A stretch of 64,000 bases of DNA, from NCBI GenBank assembly GCA_002162955.1, contig MABD01000041.1, positions 53,040-117,039 on the forward strand. Reading direction: 5' to 3'. The notes beneath the pieces were generated by a model. That model was not told the DNA's origin. It ran no database searches and worked only from the letters and a program-made list of their open reading frames with translations. The position numbers and the translations under genes were made by a program. Positions 26,722-34,668 of the stretch are shown in pieces. The first letter of the stretch is position 1. Each line of letters opens with the position of its first letter. This stretch comes from Gammaproteobacteria bacterium 45_16_T64. GTDB lineage: Bacteria > Pseudomonadota > Gammaproteobacteria > Pseudomonadales > Ketobacteraceae.

Positions 26722-27627
26722 ATGAAAATTCATTCTGTATTTCAGTATTTATCCTGTCTAGTAATTTCGCTCTGCATCATTAGCTTAGCAAAAGCAGACC
26801 CGATAACCTTTCGCTCCGCTATACCCGTGGACGACGGTGAATTTGTTTTACGCGAACAGCTGAGTTGGTTACGTTCCAGTGACGATCCGGGTGACGAAGA
26901 CCGGGATTTTAACGTAACGACGGCCACGACTATCGTGGGGTATGGCTTTAGCGAAAATTTCGCCTTCTTTATATTATTGCCTTATTCAGAAAAAACACTG
27001 GATATGACTATCGATGGCACAGAAGTTGAGCGTACTAACAAAGGACTAGGCGATGCCGAGTTATTCTCGCGCTATCGGTTTTGGGAAGGAGAGGTTCATG
27101 ACAAACCGGTAGAGTTATCCGGCGTGATGGGCTTTATCGGTAATTCTGGAGAACACAGAAAAAGCGACACCCATGGGGAGCAACCCTGGGATTTGCAAGA
27201 TGGCCAAGGCGGAAGGAACTGGGTATTTGCCTTAGTTGCCAATATGCATACCGACCATTACCAGCTTGTCAGTCAGTTTTATCTGCAATATAACAATGAA
27301 GCCCATGGTTACAAGCAAGGGAACCAACGCCGGCTGGATTTATCTATTCAACGCAGGCTATGGCCAGCTGAATCAAATAACTCCGGCATGGGCTACTTTT
27401 CTGGCGTATTGGAATTTAATTTCCTGACTCAAGACAGGCACGAATTTCTTGGCGAAGACGATGCTAATTCAGGTGGGCAATCGATGTGGATTGCTCCAGG
27501 CGCTCAATTTACCGCAGAACATTGGCAGATAGAAGCCATCGTTCAACTTCCGTTAGATCAGGATCTAAATGGCACCGCGCTGAAAAACGATTACGTTTTT
27601 ACCACCGGTTTTACTGTTAGGTATTGA
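26722..27627 (+). CDS. Outer-membrane beta-barrel, transporter (MetA-pathway type) family
   Basis: A 301-aa protein with a signal peptide ending AKA (about residue 25). The mature part starts DPITFRSAIPVDDGEFVLREQ and contains alternating strands (VVGY/FSENFAFFILLPYSEK, GLGDAELFSRYRFW). It ends in an aromatic strand (FTTGFTVRY). The order resembles the proteobacterial transporter family often labelled phenol-degradation MetA-like, whose members are predicted barrels for hydrophobic compounds. GGAGG upstream. It is convergent with the AsmA-like gene 9 bases away. Confidence 0.7.
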   Translation: MKIHSVFQYLSCLVISLCIISLAKADPITFRSAIPVDDGEFVLREQLSWLRSSDDPGDEDRDFNVTTATTIVGYGFSENFAFFILLPYSEKTLDMTIDGTEVERTNKGLGDAELFSRYRFWEGEVHDKPVELSGVMGFIGNSGEHRKSDTHGEQPWDLQDGQGGRNWVFALVANMHTDHYQLVSQFYLQYNNEAHGYKQGNQRRLDLSIQRRLWPAESNNSGMGYFSGVLEFNFLTQDRHEFLGEDDANSGGQSMWIAPGAQFTAEHWQIEAIVQLPLDQDLNGTALKNDYVFTTGFTVRY

Positions 27628-27636
27628 TTACGGAAG

Positions 27637-28473
27637 CTAGGGGAAACCTCTAAAAAATGGCGGTTTAGGAGGCAAAGCTGGAAGCTTTTCCTCCACTAAG
27701 CGTGTGATTTCTGCTTTTGAAGGCAACGTTGGCACCGGCTTCTTCTCTGGAAGAGGCGGTGATGATGGCATTGACGCAGACGATATTGCCGGAGGTAAAA
27801 CCCTGGTTGTAGTATTTTCGATACGACGCGCCATCTGCGCAATTTTGCTATCTACGGTTTCACTAATAATACGCTGAATAACACCTTGGATAATCGCCTT
27901 GAGTGGTCGATTTGACATCTCATCGTCATAGGAAACGGAAAATGTCGCAATTCGAGTATTATTTTTGCCAAGCAGCTCACTGTTAATATTCAATACACCG
28001 CTACCCAATGAGAGTTCAGCTAAGCTGAAGCTCAGGTCATCAATCGGGTCACTTTTCTTCTTAGCCTTCTCCCCTTGCTCCACATGATTCTTAAGTGCAA
28101 TTACGTTTATTTTAGCCGGAAATTTTTCTTCCAATTGTACTTCTAATCCAATGATATCAATGTGTTCAATCACAATTGAGTCTTGTAACAAAGTACGAAT
28201 ATCTAACCTAACTTCCACACTTTCTATATAAAAAATGTCATCGGAGAACCCCTGAGGGTTCCCGACGCGAAGATTATCAATAGTGATATTTCCCGTCAGA
28301 AGATTCGTTTCAACATAAGCAACATCAACTCGGGTTCCGGTAACATCCGCGATTTTACGTGATAGATGTTCTTTCAGTACACCGTCACCAAATTGACTCA
28401 TCAACCCAACACTTAAGGCTAACGCAAACACTAATACAACGAACCCAACGGACAATGTGGTCATTAACTTCAT
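27637..28473 (-). CDS. AsmA-like membrane-anchored protein
   Basis: A 278-aa protein. An N-terminal membrane helix (LSVGFVVLVFALALSVGLM) is followed by a domain with the AsmA pattern: LSRKIADVTGTRVDVAYVETNLLTG, then DNLRVGNPQGF and a strand-rich stretch (VRLDIRTLL, IDIIGLEVQLEE). The last 60 residues are Pro-rich and probably disordered. AsmA-like proteins span or line the periplasm and help lipid transport. This one is short. It lies 97 bases after the methyltransferase gene on the same strand. Confidence 0.72.
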   Translation of the reverse strand: MKLMTTLSVGFVVLVFALALSVGLMSQFGDGVLKEHLSRKIADVTGTRVDVAYVETNLLTGNITIDNLRVGNPQGFSDDIFYIESVEVRLDIRTLLQDSIVIEHIDIIGLEVQLEEKFPAKINVIALKNHVEQGEKAKKKSDPIDDLSFSLAELSLGSGVLNINSELLGKNNTRIATFSVSYDDEMSNRPLKAIIQGVIQRIISETVDSKIAQMARRIENTTTRVLPPAISSASMPSSPPLPEKKPVPTLPSKAEITRLVEEKLPALPPKPPFFRGFP

Positions 28474-28570
28474 GATAACGTTCTACTCAATAGAAATACC
28501 TGATTACTGTATCACTACTTTGTATTCACATTCGCTCGGCATGCCGATTTTCACTTGTTCCTGTGGGGAA

Positions 28571-29320
28571 TCACTCGTTCACAGTGTAATTTGGCTTTCT
28601 TCCGATAAGAACCCCCACCCGTTGGCGAGCAATAAACAACACGTGCTTTTGCCACATACTTAGCTTGCTGTAATCATACAGGTCTTCAGCACATACAAAT
28701 TCAAATCCAGCCCCCCGTATGAGTGATTTCCATGTTCTTTCTGAGTGAAAACAAACACCAACACCCGCGGTATTCGCTCCCATTCTTGAGGTAAAGTTAC
28801 GGAGAGACTTCGCCGCCGTCAGCGCATAAATAAGCCTACCGGAAAGATCATCAATAAATGACCCGTCATAGTAGTTTTCCAAGATTAAGATAATCCCTCC
28901 TGGCTGCAACGCATCATAGGCCCTCGCCAATCCATCTTTTTGTAATCTAACACTACGCTGATAACTGTCCCCCACAAAATTATGAAGAACCCAGTTAAAT
29001 CCCACCACGTCATAACGATGACGACTCGGTGCACTCTCTTGAAACGTTGAGTAGATCAGACACTTACGGGGGCATACGGTATTCTTACTCAACAAGCTAT
29101 ATTCAGGTTCAACTAAGGTTACGTGACTCAATGGATGATTCTCGAGTATTTTATCTGCAAACTTTCCATTTCCACCACCAACATCAAGATAATCAAAAGC
29201 CTGTTTATCCACATAGAGATTAATAAGATCAGATATTCTCGTAAAGAGCGTAAGATCCACATTTTCCGTATCAAATTCAACCGTCTGTTCTTGAGGTAGT
29301 ACCCGCATAGCAATCGCCAT
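28571..29320 (-). CDS. SAM-dependent class I methyltransferase
   Basis: A 249-aa protein if started at ATG 29318-29320, which has AGGA about 12 bases upstream. The longer frame to 29485 adds 55 residues including a hydrophobic stretch. SAM-binding motif I is YLDVGGGNGKF (about 45-54), with the acidic LVEPE after strand 2 and the later block LQPGGIILILENYY. The C-terminal part (GVGVCFHSERTWKSLIRGAGFEF) is typical of small-molecule methyltransferases. Substrate unknown. It is divergent from the second methyltransferase at 29564. Confidence 0.78.
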   Translation of the reverse strand: MAIAMRVLPQEQTVEFDTENVDLTLFTRISDLINLYVDKQAFDYLDVGGGNGKFADKILENHPLSHVTLVEPEYSLLSKNTVCPRKCLIYSTFQESAPSRHRYDVVGFNWVLHNFVGDSYQRSVRLQKDGLARAYDALQPGGIILILENYYDGSFIDDLSGRLIYALTAAKSLRNFTSRMGANTAGVGVCFHSERTWKSLIRGAGFEFVCAEDLYDYSKLSMWQKHVLFIARQRVGVLIGRKPNYTVNE

Positions 29321-29563
29321 AATATTACTCAGTCCTATCGCAATAAAAAAAATAGTAAATGTAACTCCACTAACCCTTTTAGCAGTAAGCGTGCCAGGAC
29401 AACAAAAGCAATAGTCAGGCATCATAGGTGCTGCCACAAGCCTCTGACTCGCATAATAAAAACGGTTACGCGATGCAAAATGCAATTACTCTTCTCAATT
29501 TTCTTGAACTACGTCATTGAATCCGTATGATCGAATCATCTATTACTTTCTCTGAGGCCCCCC

Positions 29564-30199
29564 ATGTCCGTTACCGTAAACAATCCCATTCGAGGCCGTT
29601 TTCAATCATGGTTTCTTGCTTCGCTCGACAGCATATTTCATCGAATCTATGGGCAGCGAAAAATTGCTCTCACCCATAACATGCCCGGTACCATCGTTGA
29701 GATTGGCCCTGGAACCGGCGCAAACTTTCGATATTATCCTGCTGGCACCAACGTTATCGCCATAGAGCCTAATGTACAGATGTATGACCGGCTCACTCGA
29801 AAAGCAGAAGAGCATAATATCAATTTGGAGATTCGAGGTTTAAAGGGCGAATCTATAGACCTCGATGATGGATCTGTTGACTTTGTCGCATCCACACTGG
29901 TGCTTTGTTCAGTCGATGATCCCGCCCAAGTGGTTTCTGAAATTAAGAGGATCTTAAAACCAGGTGGGCAATATATGTTTATCGAACATGTTGCAGCCCC
30001 TACAGGTACCTGGTTACGAAAGCTGCAAAGCGCTGTAAAACCACCGTGGAAATATACCTTCGAAGGATGCTGCCCTGATCGCGAAAGTTGGATCGTTATT
30101 GAAAACGCAGGATTCCACTCGGTGTCGTTGGAACATTTTGATATGCAGTCACCCTTTATTCATATACGACCACATATCGCTGGCATCGCAACAAAATAG
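29564..30199 (+). CDS. SAM-dependent methyltransferase (METTL7/UbiE-like)
   Basis: A 211-aa class I methyltransferase: motif I VEIGPGTGAN (45-54), acidic IEPN (67-70), motif II region VASTLVLCSVDDP and motif III ILKPGGQYMFIEHV. The C-terminal DRESWIVIENAGFHSVSLEHF fits the Methyltransf_11/METTL7 group, which acts on thiols or lipids. The N-terminal about 35 residues include a hydrophobic patch that may touch membranes. A hairpin follows the gene. Confidence 0.85.
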   Translation: MSVTVNNPIRGRFQSWFLASLDSIFHRIYGQRKIALTHNMPGTIVEIGPGTGANFRYYPAGTNVIAIEPNVQMYDRLTRKAEEHNINLEIRGLKGESIDLDDGSVDFVASTLVLCSVDDPAQVVSEIKRILKPGGQYMFIEHVAAPTGTWLRKLQSAVKPPWKYTFEGCCPDRESWIVIENAGFHSVSLEHFDMQSPFIHIRPHIAGIATK

Positions 30200-30235
30200 A
30201 TATACGCATTAGGTAGTAATTACGTTAAAACCTAC

Positions 30236-30269
30236 GGATGAATTGAGAATATTGATCCTTAATTCATCC
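30236..30269. terminator. Bidirectional hairpin between convergent genes
   Basis: GGATGAATT at 30236-30244 pairs perfectly with AATTCATCC at 30261-30269, and the stem can extend inward by GAG/CTT with a G-T pair. It sits between the methyltransferase (+) and FadL copy 3 (-). Confidence 0.55.
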
Positions 30270-30298
30270 TACACCAACACACTATTCGGTAATGATGC

Positions 30299-31918
30299 TT
30301 AAAACACATAAGAATAACTCATCACCATTTTCACCACCGATGTGCGCGTCGTAAAATCCGTTTCTGCATACGGATTGTAAATAATATCCTTAATCTCCCC
30401 ACTATTAGAATTCGCGCTCGCCCCCGCCTCTACATGTTCTGGCTTGGGTACGTAATAGGAAAACGCAACATCAACTTCACTTATGCCATCAATCACATAA
30501 GAAAACCCTACCGCATACACATCAATATCACTTAGAGGTACTAATACCGTTTGTCGATCATTGGGGATAGATGTTCGTCTATCTTCATAACCCGTTCGCA
30601 AAGTTAAGCGGTCGGAATATGCGTATTCAATTCCCATGCTCCAAGACCAGGTATCTTCGAAGTAGAGGGGTACACTAATACTGTCTGACGTTGCCGTCTC
30701 CAATGCCAATAATTGATCCAACGTACCAATCAATGTCATCAATTCCAAATCTGGGTTTTCAAACGTCACATCCAGGGTTTCTGTATCCCCCCAGGTGCTC
30801 ATCTTCGCGTCTAGATTTATCTTCACCGAGGGCGTTAACTGCAAACTTATTCCTGTCGAAAAATACGCCGGGAGCGTCATATCAACAATAACATCCGATG
30901 TTTCTCTACTATGCGTACCTGAAGGAATAAGACTGGTCACTAGATTGGATGCCCCGGCGCTCGTGAGGTCACTAAAAAAACCCTGCCAATTATCGCTATA
31001 TTCTATCTGCGCTTCACCTCGAAGGTGATCAGTAATCCCTGATTGATAGCTCATGCCCCATGAAAACCAAGGGGTAATATCCCATAACACGCCCAACTGA
31101 TAGGTCACCGACATTGTTTCATCTACTTCTAAGCTCAGATTGATCAGTTCAGAATAAGGCCCCAATAATCCACCACAAAGACTAATCGGCAATCCCGTTT
31201 CACCGCTATCATCAAAACAACCCAGCTGATCTTGGAACTCACCAACAATTGCGGTCGCCGCATGGGGCAGTCGCATCGGCATATCCAATCCAATACCAAA
31301 ATAACTCAGCGATATTCCAAAGCCCACAGACAGATTATCATTGAGCTTGACTCCGACCGTAGGAGAAAAATAGACAAAACGTGTCAACGCCAACTGTTTC
31401 GCAAAAAAGCGACCTGGGTCGTCATCATCACGCTGATATCCCGCCGTCGTTGTGGAAAAGACACTTGTACCAAAGGTAATATTGGATGAAATAGGCACTG
31501 CAATCCCCCCAAAGGGTAACAGACCTATCGGTAGATCCGTCAAGCCACCCTGTGGCAACACCGCGACGATAGCATGAGTAGAGCTTTCACTATTTTCCGC
31601 CTCATCATAAAAGATATCATCGGATAAATTGCCCGGGCAGGTCACCCCATTCAAACAATCATCGAGTGCCTGTGAATGCGAACCGATATCCACTGCATAA
31701 TCAGGGTCGATGTAGAGAAGATTGATCTGCGCTTCTCTTCGCCTAATGCTTGCTAACCCCGCCGGATTATAGAAAACGGAATCGACACCTGGTGGATCTG
31801 CTGTAACCGAATAGGCCATGCCAGCTGCTTTTGCATTCGCCATGGAGAGGTTTTCTGTCACCGCCCCGAATACTGATGGCGTATAAAAAAGGAATACCCA
31901 GAGTATTATTCTTATCAT
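30299..31918 (-). CDS. FadL/OmpP1-family outer-membrane channel (copy 3)
   Basis: A 539-aa paralogue of the genes at 9290 and 24094. ATG 31916-31918 gives a short signal peptide ending SVFG, with AGAGA upstream; ATG 31942 would add 8 residues. The mature part begins AVTENLSMANAKAAGMAYSV, then DPPGVDSVFYNPAGL. It also keeps the DDDPGRF and YEDRRTSIP blocks and ends SYSYVF. It has diverged more from copies 1 and 2 than they have from each other (by eye). It probably transports a different hydrophobic substrate. It is divergent from the extradiol dioxygenase gene at 32163. Confidence 0.92.
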   Translation of the reverse strand: MIRIILWVFLFYTPSVFGAVTENLSMANAKAAGMAYSVTADPPGVDSVFYNPAGLASIRRREAQINLLYIDPDYAVDIGSHSQALDDCLNGVTCPGNLSDDIFYDEAENSESSTHAIVAVLPQGGLTDLPIGLLPFGGIAVPISSNITFGTSVFSTTTAGYQRDDDDPGRFFAKQLALTRFVYFSPTVGVKLNDNLSVGFGISLSYFGIGLDMPMRLPHAATAIVGEFQDQLGCFDDSGETGLPISLCGGLLGPYSELINLSLEVDETMSVTYQLGVLWDITPWFSWGMSYQSGITDHLRGEAQIEYSDNWQGFFSDLTSAGASNLVTSLIPSGTHSRETSDVIVDMTLPAYFSTGISLQLTPSVKINLDAKMSTWGDTETLDVTFENPDLELMTLIGTLDQLLALETATSDSISVPLYFEDTWSWSMGIEYAYSDRLTLRTGYEDRRTSIPNDRQTVLVPLSDIDVYAVGFSYVIDGISEVDVAFSYYVPKPEHVEAGASANSNSGEIKDIIYNPYAETDFTTRTSVVKMVMSYSYVF

Positions 31919-32162
31919 TATTTCTCTACTTTTCCACATCACGCTTCATTGCGAAACGCAGTGTATGCAAAAGAAACAATTGAACGCACGCTACACATTG
32001 GTAACCATGTAACCTACATTGACCAATTTTGTACTTCTCTTTTGGAATTCCTTTAAATTCGTTACATTAAGTAGGTCATGAAATAATTAGATACAATTAC
32101 ACTTAATTATGCAAAACAATGGTAAAATAGTTTGCACATAAATAATTCATTAGGTTGTCAAA

Positions 32163-32954
32163 ATGCCAATTCTGTATATCCCCCATGGTGGAGGCCCGCT
32201 CCCTTTGATGAACGATGTGAACCACAAGGGCCTAATTAAATTTTTAACCACGATCATACATGAGCTGCCCCAACCCAAAGCAATTATTGTTATTACTGCG
32301 CATTGGGAAGAATCTGAAGTTACTATCTCCAGTAATCCCACACCGGGAATGTTATTCGACTACTCAGGGTTTCCACCGCAAACCTATCAATATGCCTACC
32401 CTGCTAAAGGGGATCCCGCATTAGCTAAACGTATTCAATACACATTAGAACAACAAGGCGTCAGCACCTCGCTAGACGATCAACGCGGTTTTGACCACGG
32501 TACCTTTGTACCTCTTATGCTGATGTATCCCGATGCTGCGTTACCTGTTATCCAGGTATCTCTACAAAAGGATTTAGATCCACAATTACATATAAACGTA
32601 GGCAAAGCTCTGGCAGAATTTTCGACACAAGGTATGTTAATACTGGGGTCAGGCTCATCATTTCACAACATGCGAATTCCTGAAGCACTTACTGCTCAAG
32701 CGCCAACAATGAGCCAAGAGTTTAACCAATGGTTAAATAATACAATAACGGGGGAAACTTCCTGGGAAAAAAAGGCCGATGCCTTGTCTCGATGGCAGGA
32801 AGCGCCTCACGGAAAGTTCGCACACCCTCGTGAAGAGCATTTACTTCCTCTTCACGTATGCTTTGGTGCAGCGCAAGCCTTAAAGCTTTCAGTCAAGAAT
32901 GTGTTTAACCAACCTTTTTACGGTATCCACGTATCCGCTTTTTTATGGCGCTAG
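32163..32954 (+). CDS. Class III extradiol ring-cleavage dioxygenase (DODA/LigB type)
   Basis: A 263-aa enzyme of the 4,5-DOPA-dioxygenase-like family. Candidate metal and active-site histidines are His8 (YIPHGGGPLPL), His47 (ITAHWEE), His112 (FDHGTFVPL) and His168 (GSSFHNM), in the family order. Members open catechol-type rings, usually with a non-heme metal. The N-terminal HGGGP replaces the commoner SHGSP. It shares its stop region (4 bases) with the convergent MpaB-type oxygenase. The physiological substrate is unknown; an aromatic catabolic role is possible but no pathway genes adjoin it. Confidence 0.88.
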   Translation: MPILYIPHGGGPLPLMNDVNHKGLIKFLTTIIHELPQPKAIIVITAHWEESEVTISSNPTPGMLFDYSGFPPQTYQYAYPAKGDPALAKRIQYTLEQQGVSTSLDDQRGFDHGTFVPLMLMYPDAALPVIQVSLQKDLDPQLHINVGKALAEFSTQGMLILGSGSSFHNMRIPEALTAQAPTMSQEFNQWLNNTITGETSWEKKADALSRWQEAPHGKFAHPREEHLLPLHVCFGAAQALKLSVKNVFNQPFYGIHVSAFLWR

Positions 32955-34093
32955 GCAATACCCTTAAAAGCATACCTCACATCATCGCCACCTAACCCGG
33001 TAACAATGCTCCTTCGTCGAAACCGATGCAATACACTGCCGTAAAGCGTAAGCACTGGTTTAGGCAAACGCTTTTCACCCAAATTATATAGGCGGCCAAG
33101 CTGGGCCAACGCTTTAACTTTTATTGCGGACCTGCGGCTATATTGCAGATGAAAATCCCGCTCTAAGTCTACCCCACCCAAATGCGCTGCCATCGCCAAT
33201 AAAAAATCTTCCGACAAATAAAACGGTGGCTTATGAGACATACTAGCCAACAATGCCTTCACCAATGACTCACCACCTTCCGTAGGTCGATAAAGATGCG
33301 TTGTCACTTGCAACGCAAATACTTCCTGTTCTTTAGGCGTTGTGGTCAACAGGCTTTCATCGACCCCAAGTAGGTAACCAACATAACGCCAATAATAATG
33401 CATCGCCGCATGCTCTTCCGTTGATAATTCCACACCCAACTTTTTTAAACCTCGGGTTAACATAAAGTCAAAACCCAATACCGTGGCTGCCATGTCTTCT
33501 TGGTTAATCGGCTCATCGAGCACCGTTGAATCCCACTTATCTGACTTCCATAGGAATTGACGAACCGCAGAGTGTAGAAGCCTCACTTCCATACAAGTAC
33601 GATGGCCTACGCTACCCGGCCTCACGCCATCGTCACCCACAATATTATGCAGCATCTGCCCCGTCTCATAGATTCGCTTAGTGACATCATGCTGTAAGCG
33701 GCCAGTACTAATAAGCACCTGAGAGGGTTTATAAAGGGTGTAGCCTTCGACAAGACTACTACACAATAAAATAATCCCCTGGAATCCAGCATAACGACGA
33801 AACAATGCCCTGCCTTTTTCCAGCTCTTCGAAATCCACCCAATCCGGTACTGTGTAACAGTGAGACAGAAACGCGTTGAACGCACCGCCTTCACTGCTGG
33901 CTCTAGATATCACCTCATCTAACATCTGCGCGGGGGTGCCACGCTTAATCTTCGCAGTACAAGTATCCGCCTTTTCGTCACATATTTTACGCCAAGGCTC
34001 TAAATTTTCATGACTATACTTGTCCCACCATACGTACTCCTGGGGACTTTGCGGACCGCTCTCTATCCTTCGGTACTCTTCTGGTGTTGGCAT
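32951..34093 (-). CDS. MpaB/Lcp-type oxygenase (DUF2236 family)
   Basis: A 380-aa soluble protein. The core about 75-260 matches the MpaB/rubber-oxygenase-like family. Recognisable blocks are FRRYAGFQGIILL, GRLQHDVTKRIYETGQML, GHRTCMEVRLLHSAVRQFL, INQEDMAATVLGFDFM and HYYWRYVGYLLGVDE. The family includes heme latex-clearing protein and the fungal MpaB that cleaves a polyprenyl chain, so oxidative cleavage of a lipid or isoprenoid is likely. There is no signal peptide. It overlaps the convergent dioxygenase gene by 4 bases. Confidence 0.82.
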   Translation of the reverse strand: MPTPEEYRRIESGPQSPQEYVWWDKYSHENLEPWRKICDEKADTCTAKIKRGTPAQMLDEVISRASSEGGAFNAFLSHCYTVPDWVDFEELEKGRALFRRYAGFQGIILLCSSLVEGYTLYKPSQVLISTGRLQHDVTKRIYETGQMLHNIVGDDGVRPGSVGHRTCMEVRLLHSAVRQFLWKSDKWDSTVLDEPINQEDMAATVLGFDFMLTRGLKKLGVELSTEEHAAMHYYWRYVGYLLGVDESLLTTTPKEQEVFALQVTTHLYRPTEGGESLVKALLASMSHKPPFYLSEDFLLAMAAHLGGVDLERDFHLQYSRRSAIKVKALAQLGRLYNLGEKRLPKPVLTLYGSVLHRFRRRSIVTGLGGDDVRYAFKGIA

Positions 34094-34263
34094 ACACTAC
34101 CCCTTCGTAGAACCTACTAGTTCTAGTTAGAATAACAAGCAACAACAAAAACACAAGGAGCTACGGTTACATGAGAACAAGAGACGGGCTTCGTGTCGCC
34201 CAAAGCCGCCTTATTGAATTAGATTGAATGGGTAAATTATAGAAGGCAAACAACAGGGTTAAG

Positions 34264-34587
34264 CTATTTTTTACGACTACTAACGTCTAAGTACCCTCTT
34301 TCCACAGCAGCTTCTAGGGCCTGGGCGCCACTAAGCACCTCTTCAAATAGCTCTCTTGAGGCTTTCAAATTCTCTAGCTGTTTTTTATTCGGTAAACCGT
34401 CTCCAACATCGGTGGCAAGATCATGCATATTCTTGATATACGCCGCCCTTGCTCGAGCAACCAGCTCCAATACTGGTTGCAGGCCTTCAACATTCAACGT
34501 CGAGATGCTGGGGTTAATAATATCGTAGTTGATATCACGAATGGTTTTGGAAAGCTCTATTAGCAGACGATTTTTGTCTAAACTCAT
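34264..34587 (-). CDS. Small helical protein of unknown function
   Basis: A 107-aa protein starting at ATG 34585-34587, preceded by AAAGGTGAG; the longer frame to 34614 has no ribosome site. It is predicted mostly helical and charged, with no signal peptide or membrane segment (LLIELSKTIRDINYDIINPS, then ELVARARAAYIKNMHDLA). It lies 82 bases downstream of the MMPL exporter gene on the same strand and may be co-transcribed with it. I do not recognise the family. Confidence 0.65.
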   Translation of the reverse strand: MSLDKNRLLIELSKTIRDINYDIINPSISTLNVEGLQPVLELVARARAAYIKNMHDLATDVGDGLPNKKQLENLKASRELFEEVLSGAQALEAAVERGYLDVSSRKK

Positions 34588-34668
34588 GTACTCACCTTTA
34601 CTGTCAGCAATCATTCCGATACTTTCAGTATGGACTACATTGATTCTAACGTGGCGTTTAATTCCTGT

